Shown here: piece after piece, positions 11,358 to 23,011 of the stretch | Position numbering within the stretch: the stretch's first letter is position 1 | Layout of the letters: each line of letters starts with the position of its first letter | From: Camillea tinctor | Lineage: Eukaryota > Ascomycota > Sordariomycetes > Xylariales > Xylariaceae | Reading direction: 5' to 3' | Length of the DNA stretch: 64,000 bases | Assembly (NCBI GenBank): GCA_022578605.1 | Contig: MU394137.1 | Span: forward strand, 83,150-147,149 | Notes under the pieces: generated by a model | The model's input: only the letters and a program-made list of their open reading frames with translations | Database searches by the model: none | What the model was told of the DNA's origin: nothing | Made by a program: the position numbers and the translations under genes

Positions 11358-14300
11358 ATAACTTAATTGTATAATTAGTTGCATTTGCAAATAAATTAAA
11401 ATTGCATTTATAAATAAATTAAAATTGCATTTAAATTATAATTTAAGTTAGTAAATTTAATAAATAATTAGTTATTTTTAATATATTATTATGTATATAA
11501 ACATTACTTAAATGTAAGTATTTTTTTTATTTATAGTTGTTATTATATATTAATTTAATTAATTGCAATTAATAATTTTAACTTATTTTAATTTAACGAA
11601 AAATGTAATAAAAATAAAAAAAAAAAACGTTTTTTTTGTGCTTTTTATTAAAACTTTTTAAAAAAAAAAAAGGTTTTTTTTTAAACTTTTTATAGCTAGC
11701 TTAACTTTTAAAGCTTTATTAAAGGCTTTAATTAATGTTTTATAAGTAATTGTAAATAACTTTTTAACTTTAAAGCTAGCTATATATTGTTTAAAAAGCT
11801 TAATATATTAATTAAAAACTATAATATATTAGCTAAAAAATTTTTAACTTATAAAGTATTTTGTATATTAGTTAAAAACTTTTTTAACTATAAAAAACTT
11901 TTAAAAAAAGGGTTATTTGCTTTAAAAGCGTTATAAATATTAAAGCTATTTTATTTATTATAATTTTTTTTTATGTAATTATTAATAATTAGTTAAAAGT
12001 TATATAATAGCATTAATTAAAAAGTTTATTGTGTAAAAGCTTTTATTAAGTGCTTTTATTTTTTTTTATTATGTTTTAAACTGTATTAAAAGTATTATTA
12101 CTTTTTTATTTTTTTTAAATTAATATAAAGTAACGGTTATAGTTTGTTTTAATTTTATTATTAATAAGGAGTTAAAATTTTAAAGTTTAGCTTAAAGTGC
12201 TAGTTTAATTTATTAAATAAAAATATTTATATTATTAATATTAATATAAAAGTTTGCTATAAAAACAATAAAAATATTTAATTTTTTTTATAAAGTTATT
12301 AATGTTAATTAATTTAAAATAATTGCAATTTATTATTATTTTAAAAAAAACTTTTTAGTATATAGCAGCAAAGTAGGCTATATTTTGCTATAAACGCATT
12401 TATATATTTTTTTTATTGCTTTTTATTAGTTAAAACTTTTTATATTAAAATATATTGTTTATATAGCTTTTTTAATATAAAGTAGCTTACGTGGTAAATT
12501 AGCTATAAAAATATTAAAATTAATAAAATAATTATAATATAATTATTTTATTATTATTAAAGCTTTTAATTATAAATACGTAATATTTTTTATGTGTAGT
12601 TTTAATAATTTTATATAATTAATAAAGTATAAAAAACTTGTTTTTTAATAGTTTTTTTAAGTATATATAAAAACTTTTTACTTTTATTGTCGATTTAATT
12701 TTAAAATTCCGGTATAATTTTACTGTGTATTTAGCAAATTTATGTTTTTAAAAAAAAGTAAGTAGTTTTAAAATATATTACTAAGAACTTTTAGCTATTA
12801 AATTTACGTTATAAAATCTTTTAAATTTTATTAAAAATTTTTTTAATAACTATATATATAAAAAATTTTTAAGTTAAAAAAAACTTATTAGCGTTATTGC
12901 GAAATTTTTTTTTAAATTTGCTATTATTAGCACTATTAGCTTTTAAATTTTTAGCTTTTAAAAGATTTTTAATAACATTTTTATTATTAAGCTTTTTAAT
13001 ATTATTGTTTTTAACTTTTTTTTCGTTTTTATATAAGTTAAAATTATTAACTTTGCTTAATATATAGCTTTTTTTTTTATTTTTTGCGTATATTAAATAC
13101 TACGTTTTTTATAATATGTTATATATATATTTAATGTTTTATATTATTAAAAAGTACTTATTTTATTATTGTTTTTAGCGTTTTATTAAAGTTATTAATA
13201 ATAACGTATAATTTAATAATAGTTATTTTTATAAGGCATTTTATTAACTTTTTAAATATTTATGTAAATAATGGTTGTTTTTTGCTATTAAAAAAATAAT
13301 ATATAATAAAAAAAGTAGTGTAAAAAAACGTAACGTTAATAATTTAATATAAAGGTATATTATAGCGGTTAGTTTTATATATATTGTTTAAAATTTAAAA
13401 TTTAAAGTTTTTATGCTATATTTTAATATATTAAAAGTATATTTAAAAATTTTTTTTAATTACTTTATTTAGGTTGTTATTTTTGTAATATAATTAATAT
13501 TATAAATTTTTAATATTTAAAATATATAAAAGCTGTTAAGTAGTAGTATAGTTTTTATAGTTTGATTTATGTGTTTTTATAAGTAAATTAACTACTTTTT
13601 TTTTATTAATGTTAATATTAAGGTATATGCGTATAACTTTTTTTACGATATTAAATGTTATATTTTTTAGCTTTAAAAAAAAGGTTTAAATAGCTTAAAC
13701 TACGTTTAAAATTATGTAGCGTTGTTAATTATAAAAAATAAAAGCAGTTTTTAACGATATATTATAATTATATATATTGTAATTTGCGCGTGTTTTATGG
13801 TTTTATATATACTTAAACTTTTAATTAACTTTTTAATGTTTTTTTACAGTATAATAAGTTAAAACGCATTTTTATTAATAATTAGTTTAAATAATTGTTA
13901 TTTTTTGCAAATTTTTTTTTTAAAAATGGATTTTTTTTTATAATATTTATAAGTTTTATAAGCGTAGTTTTTATTAAAGGCTTTTAACTTATTTTTAAAC
14001 TATAATATTAATACTTTAAAGCTAAGCGCTTATATAGCGTTTTAAAAAGCGTTTTTTACTTTTTTAAAAGTATTTTATACTTTATTATAAAAGTTAAAAA
14101 AAGAATTATTATTAATAATATGCTGCATTTTGTAAGTTATAGCTATATATAAGTAGCTGTATTAAGTAGGTAATATTAAAAAGTTGCGTTATATAGTGTT
14201 AATGTTATATTAAGTATAATTGCTTAATGCAATATAATATTTTTTAATAATAAAAATATATTAATTATTAAAAGCTGTGCACTTTAAAGTAAAGTACTAT

Positions 14301-14387
14301 AACTAATTAAAAATATTTTGCAGTTGTAACTGCTATTATATTTATAATAGTAATTAAAATAAATTGAAATCTTTAAATTTATTTGTA

Positions 14388-14470
14388 TTTTAAAAAAAAA
14401 GCATTTTAAAAAAAAAGCATTTTAAAAAAAAGCATTTTAAAAAAAAAGCATTTTAAAAAAAAAGCTTTTA
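14388..14470. repeat. Tandem repeat of a 16-bp AT unit inside the transposon
   Basis: Four to five head-to-tail copies of a unit reading GCATTTTAAAAAAAAA, each 15-16 bp, start at about 14401, 14417, 14432 and 14448. They sit just inside the right terminal repeat and may be a subterminal array. Confidence 0.7.
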
Positions 14471-14566
14471 AAATGCAAATATATTTAAATTAAAATTGCA
14501 AATACATTGCAGTTATAAATGCATTATAATTACAGTATATTATAAAATTAAATTTAATTAAATTGC

Positions 14567-14734
14567 AATATTTACATTTAACTTTACAACTGCAAAATAA
14601 TAAAAATACTTTTATTTAAAAAGTATATATACTTATAGCAATATATTAAAGTTAATTAAATGTTTTTAAGCTTAATATATAGCAGGTTTACGCTATACCG
14701 TTAAACTATTTAAAAAGCATCGTTAAACTATCCG
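14567..14734 (-). repeat. Right terminal inverted repeat
   Basis: The reverse complement begins CGGATAGTTTAACGATGC and aligns with the left repeat. It has more A/T at positions where the left copy keeps C or G, which suggests slightly heavier mutation on this side. Confidence 0.8.
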
Positions 14735-16130
14735 TTCTGATCAAATTGAGTTAAGCAAGAAAAAAAGGGAGGCAGAGGGAGAGGCAGAGAGCCTAAAACA
14801 CGAAAACAGTCAGCTGATTAGAAAAAAAAAGAACAAATTCCATTTAATCCCCTAGATAACCTTCCCCTTTTCTGAAATTTACCCCATAACTGGACTCCTG
14901 TCAATTCGTTTAAAGCAGAGAATGCTTTTATCCCCTATGAATGGTAACCCCTTTTCCTTAGACCCGCAGAATACGAATTATGTAATGGATCAAGATTGAA
15001 GAGCTGTCAAACGGACCTCACTTCCCAATTTTAGCATTTCCCCATGGGCAATTGACAACGCTAAGAAATATAGTGTACTCAAGCCTAGATTTTAAGAATT
15101 GACCGAGGTTAGATTCACACTAGTAGTTACGCAGCGCACCAGGTTACTTGGTAGTGTAAGTATACCTGCGTAAATTATGCTTAAGGCACGTTATGTACAT
15201 AACCTTAACCTTAAGCAGGTTTCCAATCAATCCCAGTCATTCATCAACCGGATCGGGGCTTGAAAATGAAGTGATTGGATTTATCTTATTCCCGGACCTT
15301 TTCTTCCTCGTTGGATTTGCCTATTGTCAATTACCCTTACGTTGATTGGATGAATGAGTGCCATCGCGTAGTTTTACTTATTAGGGGAAAGGATGGAAAG
15401 TGAACGGCGATGCGGGTGTGCGCATGTATTATATTTTCCGGGATCTTTGCGCACGACGGGCGGGATGTGAAAGAGGCCTTGGTATGCATTTATGTACCTA
15501 ACTAGATAGGTTACGTACTATCGACTACAACGTCGAATGAAAACAATCTGAAAAATATAAAATAAAAAGGAAAAGTAAGACTAATAAACCAATTATATAG
15601 TTCTTAAGTGATTGTTTAAATCCCATGAATCGTTTGACTCATAATTGCGTAACATCATATGAAAGTTATGAGTTGTGATTTTGCATGTGAGATAAACATG
15701 AGTTGATGATGCTGAGCGTGAAAATCCCGTGTTAGTCGCCGTGTGGTATTTTGACTTAATATATACAATATGCATTTCAACCTCTAAGTATCTAGTAACA
15801 ATACAACAATATCTATACAATTGAAGTCTCTAAGTTTCAACTCCATAAAATGTGGTTAACGGTATTTCCTTTATCCCTCCCGAATCTTGAAACAGGCATG
15901 GTTTCGATGCGACTCCGTTTCAGCGTCCGACCTCGACGCGAAAGCGTCGCCAATGGAGCAGACCTAATACGTTCAAAGATATCCTCGCCAAGTCTTCAGA
16001 TCTAATATCGAACGAAACATATATTCAAACTAGCACTGCAGAATCTGAATAATATTTAATTTACCTAATATATCGAATAAAAACCATCGTCACCATTTCC
16101 GCCCCAGCCTCAAGCTCTTCTCTCACTAAC
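14735..16130. other. Intergenic region after the transposon
   Basis: Composition returns to normal within a few bases. No gene recognised. The MAPEG promoter must lie in the last few hundred bases. Confidence 0.5.
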
Positions 16131-16754
16131 ATGGAGGGGGGCGCATTCGAGAGGAACTTCACCTTTTACACCGTAAGTTGGCGAATCCTATATTTCTCCT
16201 CATAGACACTATAGCATCGTAATCCCACACGAGACTCACACATCCCCAGGTCCCAGCGGCTTTCATCCTGCTCTTCCTCCCGAAGCTCTACAGCTTCGCC
16301 CTAGGGGGGAAGTACCTGGACCCCGCGCACCCGCGCAAATACCAGCCCACCATCGCCGCGGCCGACGACCTCGAGGCCAAGGTACTTACTTACATTTCCC
16401 TCACTCTCCCACTCATCCCTTTCCCTCCCTCCCTATGTTTCTTTCTTACACCGTACTCACCCCCCGTAGACCAAGGCCCGCATCCTCCGCGCCGAGAGCG
16501 CCTTCGCCAACGGCCTCGAGACCGTGTCCCTGTACGCCGCCGCCGTGGTGTCGACCAACGTCGCGCGCGTCGACCCCCAGGCCGCGAACGCCCTCGCCCT
16601 CGCGTATCTGGCTTCGAGAGTGCTGTATAACATCGTGTATGTGTTTCTCCAGGGCGCGGACCCCCGCTGGGCGCTCGTGCGCAGCGCCACGTGGTTTGCG
16701 GGCGTGGGGGTCGTGCTGGCGATGTTTTTGATGGCGGGGAGGGCGGCGTATTGA
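16131..16754 (+). CDS. MAPEG-family membrane protein
   Basis: Exons 16131..16172, 16250..16381 and 16470..16754 encode 152 aa. Both introns fall at phase 0 with GTAAGT and GTACTT donors. The size and layout fit the MAPEG family (membrane-associated proteins in eicosanoid and glutathione metabolism). There is a first hydrophobic span (VPAAFILLFLPKLYSFAL), then a hydrophilic loop, then TKARILRAESAFANGLETVSLYAAAVV with the Glu/Asn-containing motif near residues 60-80, and two further membrane spans ending in VGVVLAMFLMAGRAAY. Relatives are glutathione transferases or peroxidases of the endoplasmic reticulum, or of unknown function. Exon 3 is markedly GC-rich, unlike the surrounding DNA. The ATG context (CACTAACATGG) is good. 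Confidence 0.85.
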
Positions 16755-17062
16755 CATAGGCGGGAGGGCGATGAGTCGGTGGGTGGGAAATGCATGGGTA
16801 AGGAGTTGGGTTGGGTAATTTGTTTATACGATATACTAGTATAAGTTCTATGTCTTTTCACTTGTGGAGAATGAGAGATTAGTGATACGGAGGTGTGTTT
16901 TATTACGTATTGTCTAGGTAGGTAGGTTACATATCGTGAAGAATGACCTAGGTATCAGATGCGCTATGAATGAATGACTCAAAACACTACTCCCACCCCC
17001 TTAAAAGTAAAATAGAGATACGATAACTCAAAACTACCTCCGTCCACATCCCCCCCCCTCTC

Positions 17063-18821
17063 CTATCCCCAGACAGGACGCTCCCGCTCAACCTGTATGC
17101 TAACGGGATACCCCTGCCGGTACGTAAAGCAAACCCACGCCCGCCACCAGAAGCAAAACCTCCTCGTCGGAACCTGCTGCCCTCCCCCTCCTCCTCCCGC
17201 CGCCGTCTGGGTGGCCGCTACAGTCGTAGTCCCAGCCGGCGTGACGGGCGGGTTCTTCACCAAGCCTCCTCCGCCGGCAGTAGTCGTTGGCATTCCAGGA
17301 TTCGGGTTGGCGGCGGTATTCTGCAGCTCGGAGTTGATCGAGGGCACGTCGTGTACGCCCTCCAGGGGCGCGGGCGAGGGCGTGGCGGCTTCCGGGGGTT
17401 TGGGGCTGGTCGGAGCGGGGCTCTTGGCTGGGTCTATGGTGGGAGGGGTTTGTTGCGTGGCAGGAGACGCTTTGGTGGTTAGGGGAAGCGTGCCCGCGGT
17501 TGTGGGATTCGTCGCCTTGGATGGTACCAGGGTCTTTGGTGTTGCAGCTGGGCTTGTGGTGGTGGCGGAGGTTGCCCCAGTGGTCGCGGCGGGATTCTGC
17601 GGCCCACATATCCCGAACTCGGGCTGGCAACCTAGACCGCAGTACTCGGTGGTGTTCCCACAATACCCGAACGCAGAGCAGCAGTCGCCGAACAAGCTGC
17701 CTTTGCAAATGGCATTGGTCGAGCTTCCGCAGTGCCCGTTTGGAGATATGGGAAGATCCGTGCGAAGCGGCTTGGCGGTGGTAGCTGTACTCGCAGCAGT
17801 GGTTGTCGTCGAGGTGGACAAAGATGTATTCAGAGCTTTGATGCTCTGCCAGCGACCCGACTGGTCAGTCCAGTTATAGTACATGGCTGGATTGTAGTTC
17901 GTGATACGAACGTTTCTGACGAACATCGTGTAAGGCCCTCCTGACAAGTCCGTCTTGCCTCCCGCCCAATTCAGAGTGCCTGAATTCTGCTCAGGGTCAC
18001 CACCATCCCAAATTCCCAGTTGTATTTTAGCTGGTGTCTGGGGGAACTGATGCGTAGTGGTATCTGCTTGAGAAGCAAGGAGTGTTCTTATTACTTTCCC
18101 ATCGAGAAGCCAATCTACTTTGGTTGGCGTCCAATCGACTGAATATGTATGGAAAGTTGTCTGGGGATAGGTACAGGGCACCCATAAACCGCGATCATAA
18201 TCCCCCGTTATACCCTTAGAGAAGTAGTTATTCTGGACTACTCCATTAGGGTACTGCGCGTTGAGGTTGAAGTTATTCCCAGACATCTCCCAGTCGATTT
18301 CGTCGAAATCGTCAGACATGAGAACACTGGAAGAGATGATGCCAACTCCGGGCGCGACCTGCAATTCCACATCTACGCGACCAAAGAAGAGATAAAAGTT
18401 CGTGAAGAGCTGCGGGGCGTCGTAACGTTTTGCAAAGGTAAACTCAGCGCCATTTTTGCCTTTAGTATTGTATGTGATAGTTGAGTACTTAGACGTGCTC
18501 CAATCTTTACTCGGGTCGGTTGAAGGATTCGTAAAATCGATGAAGTAGGAATATTGGTTAAGGCCCGGGTTAGGGGCGCAGGTCACTGGAAGGCCAATCA
18601 GCTCTTAGTTCGGAATATCTTGAAGGGAAGAGGCCATACCGTTTTTCATTGGATTGCATGCTGGTTGGAATATGTTAGTTGAATTTCTAAAATGCTATTG
18701 GAGTTGACTTACGCCAATATTGACCATCCTCCCTTTGACCACATACATGTAGCGCAAATATTATACATATAAAGGTAAGGCGTGAGATTGGTTGCAATTT
18801 GAGTATAGATGCTAGAGACAT
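17063..18821 (-). CDS. Crh-type GH16 chitin-glucan transglycosylase with CBM18
   Basis: Exons 18713..18821, 18640..18660 (21 nt) and 17063..18585 encode 550 aa. Exon 1 encodes a signal peptide (hydrophobic core RLTFICIIFALHVCG). The short exon 2 supplies the conserved CNPMKN that joins VTCAPNPGL in exon 3. The GH16 catalytic motif DEIDWE sits at about residues 138-143, with the two glutamates acting as nucleophile and acid/base. A chitin-binding CBM18 module rich in cysteines follows at roughly 325-372, then a Ser/Thr/Pro-rich linker of about 150 residues. Crh enzymes cross-link chitin to beta-1,6- or beta-1,3-glucan outside the plasma membrane and are usually GPI-anchored. The C-terminus read here ends in an Arg/Trp-rich segment rather than a clean hydrophobic GPI tail. 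See the matching finding. Confidence 0.88.
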
Positions 18822-19756
18822 TGTGTAAACTTTTCTATGTGCAGATCAACCAAACGATGTTTTGAAAGTGCGTAAGTAAACATCCGCATTTAGTACAGGT
18901 CTATCTCGAAAAGACAGTCTGGATTTAAAGAAGTACAACGTCATATTGCCCTGTCTTTGTTGTATGGTGGTGGACAAAGCAACGAGAATCCAGATTTATA
19001 ACCCACAAAAGAACACAGGGTGGGCGGCCAAGTAAAAGGCAGGAGGTGTACGTACTAGTTACGATACTGCTCTAAAACGGTGGGATAAATTATTGTTCGG
19101 GTTACATATCACTAAAAAGGAAAAGAGTAAAAACAATAAATAAGTAAATCATATGGAGAGATAAGTAAGTAGTGAAAATGGATAAAAAAAGGTAGGAATA
19201 TGTACGTATTAGAAAATACTAATCTCATGTACGTGATAAAAGAAAATGGCAAAAAAATTGTGGTCAGGCAGAAGGGATTCCTCCACTTATATCCAGCAGT
19301 ACACCATCGAGTATGACTGTCCGATGGTGGGAACAACTACCCGAAAATCTCTTCGAGCCACCCCTAAGCCGTATATAGGTCCCCAGTTGAATAAGGGAGA
19401 CTAGTACGTCCTTCAATAGATGGGCTCGTCCCGAGGAATCGAACCCCAGCCTTTCCAAGATCTGGTTTCCCAGAGACTGAACCGTTGACCCCGACCACTG
19501 AGTCAACACTGCCTTTCTGCTGGGGGGACGGACTATTTTGATACATATGCTTGCTTAACCCATCGTCATGTTTGCCCTGCAACAATAGCAGGTACTTAGA
19601 TACATCCCTCCACTTATCACCCTTTTGGTAAACTATTTACAATTCCCCAGCCCCTCTTACCACTTTACACTTCAAAGGGTAGTAGTATTCTTTTCAGAAG
19701 TTTATAAGTTTAGATTCTAAGGATTTGTCAGATCGTCCAAGTTCTTCTCACCAACA
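18822..19756. other. Intergenic region between divergent genes
   Basis: Shared upstream region of the Crh gene (minus) and the acidic orphan gene (plus). Apart from the tRNA-like fragment near 19.4-19.5 kb, nothing is recognised. Confidence 0.5.
19420..19515 (-). repeat. tRNA-like, possibly SINE-derived fragment
   Basis: On the minus strand an exact pol III B-box (GGTTCGATTCC, 19435-19445) follows an imperfect A-box (TGACTCAGTGG, 19495-19505) at tRNA-like spacing. A weak T-arm can be drawn around the B-box. The acceptor stem does not close, so this is not a functional tRNA gene. It could be a tRNA pseudogene or the head of a short interspersed element. Confidence 0.45.
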
Positions 19757-20841
19757 ATGGCACCTCGGAAGATTGTGCTTTTGCCCAATCTTATGTATAC
19801 AGGTTACCACGGAGGACTTCGCTGGCAAACCTTCGGATCATTGGAATGGGAAAACAACGAAATTGGCTACCACAAATATGCCTTCCTTCTTCACCATAAC
19901 CATGCATTTCATATTTCGAAATGCATCATAAAGGGCCTTGGTACTACTAATAAAACAAAAATCAGCCAGGCCTTTGCGGATATCTATAACCTTGCGACAG
20001 ATAATGTAGGACTGTGCAAAGACATACCCCCAAGGGATTTCTTTTCTCGGGCTAAAGATTCATGGGAATGGTCAGCCAAAATATCCGACGAAGCCTTCTG
20101 GGCATTCACATACAAGGCTTTTCACGCTCGGGCTATCTTCTGTAAACACGACACCCTAAAAGCAGTAGAGAAATGCAAGGAAGGTTCCGAAGAGAAAGAG
20201 GTATCGATCGGCCAACCCCTAACACGTGCACTGGATGAGTTCCGAGCCGCATTTGATTCGATGTATATCGAAAATTATATCCCCGAACCGAAGAGAAACC
20301 CACATCCGGAGGAGATCGACGAAGAGAACGGGAAAATATCCATGTTTAAGGCTACACGGGAAGCTTACTTCCCTTACGACCTCACTAATGCTGACGGCGA
20401 AGGTGATGGGTTCGATAAACAAATCAAGACAAGGGTTGTGAAGGAGATTGTGCATGATGGGCCAGAGCAGGAAGATCATAAAACCAAGGCCAGAACCCGG
20501 GCTGCGTGCCAAGAAAAGGATACGATGAGTATGGATCTGGATGCCAACGAGGAGGGAAACATTGGGTTTTACTTTGACCGTGAGTACCTATCTATTTTTA
20601 TTTGCCATTTCTCAAACACTTTATTGTCAAGTCAAGCCCCATACGTCTTCCCTAACTCTTAATACCCTGATATACATTACTAACTTCTTTGTCTGCAGTT
20701 GGATCAGAAAAGATGGATTGTAGCGGAAACACGAAGACTCATAACGATGAGTATATGGGCGAGGGCGAATTCAAAAACAAATATAAGGAAGATAATGTGG
20801 ATGACAACATGATGGTTGACGGTGACGACGACGACGACGAC

Positions 20842-20872
<31 letters not shown>

Positions 20873-20973
20873 AAACGGACGATGGCGACAACATCCGAAT
20901 GACGGACATCGTAGAAGCCGAAGCCAATAAGGTCGCCGAGACTATGGCAGCCCTAAGGGTTCTGGCTCTATAG
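19757..20973 (+). CDS. Hypothetical protein with acidic C-terminus
   Basis: Exons 19757..20579 and 20699..20973 are joined across a 119-nt intron with a GTGAGT donor and a TTTGTCTGCAG acceptor, giving 365 aa. I do not recognise the family. The first 200 residues look globular, with many aromatic residues (for example DSWEWSAKISDEAFWAFTYKAFHARAIFC). The middle is charged. Exon 2 is very acidic, with a run of Asp/Gly repeats encoded by GAC/GGC triplets (about 20824-20880), and ends in a short helix (EANKVAETMAALRVLAL). No signal peptide or membrane span is seen. The start context CAACAATGGC is good. The acidic tail could serve in nuclear or chromatin binding, but that is a guess. Confidence 0.65.
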
Positions 20974-21480
20974 AGCATCCACACCTGGAGAGAATGAAGA
21001 TACTCTTGAAGAGGAAAAGCCCGGCGCCATCATGATATGTTAAAATGGTACGAGGGACCTAGAAAAGCTTAGCACGATGTTGTCGTGTGAGGAACTAGGA
21101 CTACAACTATATGTGATACCCATATATATACACCGAAACACCCTGTTTTCCATGTATCTTATGACCTAGTACTCCTGATGATGTTGAAGTCTCAGTTATT
21201 ATGTAATCTATTTAAAGAGCATAATGAACGATGTACGAAAAAGGATGTCTATGTCATGTCCTATATATGTGCCCCTATACCCCTATCGTACACATTTCTA
21301 TCATCCGAAAGCTGCCACGGCTTTCAAGCTGAACCAGTAAATAAAGGGCCCATCATGTTTGAGTCTACAAAAACCCGAGTGCGAGCGGCGATGCTGTGAA
21401 TAGGGGCACAGTTGACTTCTTCGCCCCACATCTGTTCATTCTGGATGATTGATGTTAAACACGTTTCTTACTATATCACT
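20974..21480. other. Intergenic region between convergent genes
   Basis: Region of the 3' ends of the acidic orphan and of the dehydrogenase gene. No gene recognised. Confidence 0.5.
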
Positions 21481-22419
21481 CTATTCTAGCTGTGATTTTA
21501 TTGCTTTCCGATCCACTGCGTCACTTGGAGGCTCAGACGATGGTACGAGGAGCTCGGAACTCTTACGGAGTGGTTCCGCTAGGGTTTTCGTGAGGGCAAT
21601 CATGTCTTCGTCACCGATGCCAGATTGAATGGCGCGCCCGTACATGGTTTCACAGAGTTGTATAAAAGGTGACTGGGTTTGAGCAGCCTTCGCGGCCGAC
21701 GTTATCAACTGCGTGATATTGAAGCAGTCCTTAATTGCCGCCTGTGGCGACCAGTCCTGGGCTAACATCTTGGCTAGCTTGAGCTTGGAATATGGGGAGG
21801 CCATCGGCCCAGCATCGAGCACTTGCACAAATGCTTCCACGTCTAGTCCCTGGGCGCGAGCGAGGTTCATAGACTCAGCGAGCCCGGCGGTCGTAGTGAT
21901 AAGGTAGAGGTTCACGGCGTACTTCGTTTTCAACCCCATCCCGATCGGGCCGCAATAGACGGCAGCAGTCGTTATGTGCTTGACGACTGGCTGAAGGCTT
22001 GTAGCAAGTTCGCGGTCACCTGCCAACATACCTACGAGCTCTCCCCTTTCAGCCGGTACTTTGCTTCCACTGACAGGCATCTCAATGAAAGATCCTCCGG
22101 CTTGTCGAACCTGCTTGTCGAGGGAGTGGCTGAAATCTACCGGCACAGAGCTCGTGTTAACAAGTATCTTGCCTCGCAGCGACCGCAAGAACTCGGCGTC
22201 GAGTATCGACTGAATGGCGTGAGAATTGAAAAGCATAGTGAATATGATGTCTGATTCCCGAGCAACTTGAGCCGGTGTTTCGGCGGTCTTGCATCCAGCT
22301 TGTAAGAAGGCGGGGTATTTAGACGGACTTCGATTCCAGACGGTCAATTGAAAATGGCGGGCGAGGTTCAGTGCCATGGGTTTCCCCATGAAACCCAGTC
22401 CCAAGAAGCCGAGCTTCAT
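21481..22419 (-). CDS. Beta-hydroxyacid dehydrogenase (3-hydroxyisobutyrate dehydrogenase / glyoxylate reductase-like)
   Basis: A single exon of 312 aa. The Rossmann dinucleotide motif GLGFMG is at residues 6-11. The substrate-binding signature PVSGSKVPAERGEL is near 115-128. The catalytic lysine region GMGLKTKYAVNLYL, corresponding to the conserved G-x-x-K-x-x-N of the family, is near 165-180. The C-terminal all-helical domain is complete. Enzymes of this family oxidise 3-hydroxyisobutyrate or related beta-hydroxy acids, or reduce semialdehydes, with NAD(P). The frame extends upstream to 22551, but the Rossmann strand starts immediately after the ATG at 22419, and the extra 44 residues look like translated leader. 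No signal peptide is present, so a cytosolic site is likely. It shares orientation with the aldolase gene upstream. Confidence 0.88.
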   Translation of the reverse strand: MKLGFLGLGFMGKPMALNLARHFQLTVWNRSPSKYPAFLQAGCKTAETPAQVARESDIIFTMLFNSHAIQSILDAEFLRSLRGKILVNTSSVPVDFSHSLDKQVRQAGGSFIEMPVSGSKVPAERGELVGMLAGDRELATSLQPVVKHITTAAVYCGPIGMGLKTKYAVNLYLITTTAGLAESMNLARAQGLDVEAFVQVLDAGPMASPYSKLKLAKMLAQDWSPQAAIKDCFNITQLITSAAKAAQTQSPFIQLCETMYGRAIQSGIGDEDMIALTKTLAEPLRKSSELLVPSSEPPSDAVDRKAIKSQLE

Positions 22420-23011
22420 TATATCGAAAATCTGAGCGAGATAGTAGATGAAATCCCTATGCAAAATAAGATAAAATCTAGGGTTATTGTAATTGGGCAA
22501 TTTAAAGACTTTTGAACTTGAGAGCAACTGGGTCTTTTTATCGATGGGCAAAAAGAAAATTTAACATTATTTTAGTCCGGAATGCACTGATATAATTGCA
22601 GATAATTGCATCCCATGGAGATAGGATTGACTGACTCGGTCGAAAATTAACGAGAAAATGCCGAATTTAACAAATCTCCGATACCTGCCCTTCATGTTAG
22701 TTCCATTCTATGATGAATTCCGTCCTTCGGTCAAACGAAGGGCGTTCGGAGCACTCAACGGAGGGAGCACTGCATCAGGTCTAATAAAACCCTAGCCAAT
22801 CAAGTTTGACCTGACTTTCCTGTTCAGGTATGATTACCTAATGGCCTGTCAGTACATCGCAAGACGGGTTCAAAGTAACATTCATGATATTAACATAACA
22901 ATTATAATAAACGTGACAAAGTTAACTTGGATAACTTTATGTCTATTGACGTGAGTCGTGGAATTTATTTTGAACGATAACTATAATCATTACTTTTCCC
23001 TAGATTATTTC
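22420..23011. other. Intergenic region
   Basis: Upstream of the dehydrogenase and downstream of the aldolase gene. No gene or clear promoter element recognised. Confidence 0.5.

Larger units (their letters stand above)
11190..14734. mobile_element. RIP-destroyed DNA transposon with long terminal inverted repeats
   Basis: A 3545-bp block is almost entirely A and T and contains no usable open frame. It is bounded by inverted copies of a roughly 168-bp sequence that starts CGGATAGTYTAACGRTGC on both sides. The two copies differ almost only by C/T and G/A exchanges, as expected if both were mutated independently by RIP. The base composition changes sharply at both ends. The left end also carries a direct repeat of CGGATAGTYTAACGGTG about 22 nt apart. 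The bases flanking both ends are TT, too short to claim as a target duplication. The internal coding sequence is erased, so the superfamily cannot be named. Long terminal repeats with a body of this size would fit several class II groups. Confidence 0.8.

Noticed and set aside
11190..14734. AT-only block as mitochondrial DNA or a centromere
   Set aside because: Defined inverted termini and transition-type differences fit a RIP-mutated transposon better. No mitochondrial gene is visible.
17097..17879. 260-aa plus-strand frame over the Crh gene
   Set aside because: It is the antisense of a Ser/Thr/Pro-rich linker, which produces long Val/Gly-rich openings.
19420..19515. Functional tRNA gene
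   Set aside because: The acceptor stem does not close and the T-arm is weak.
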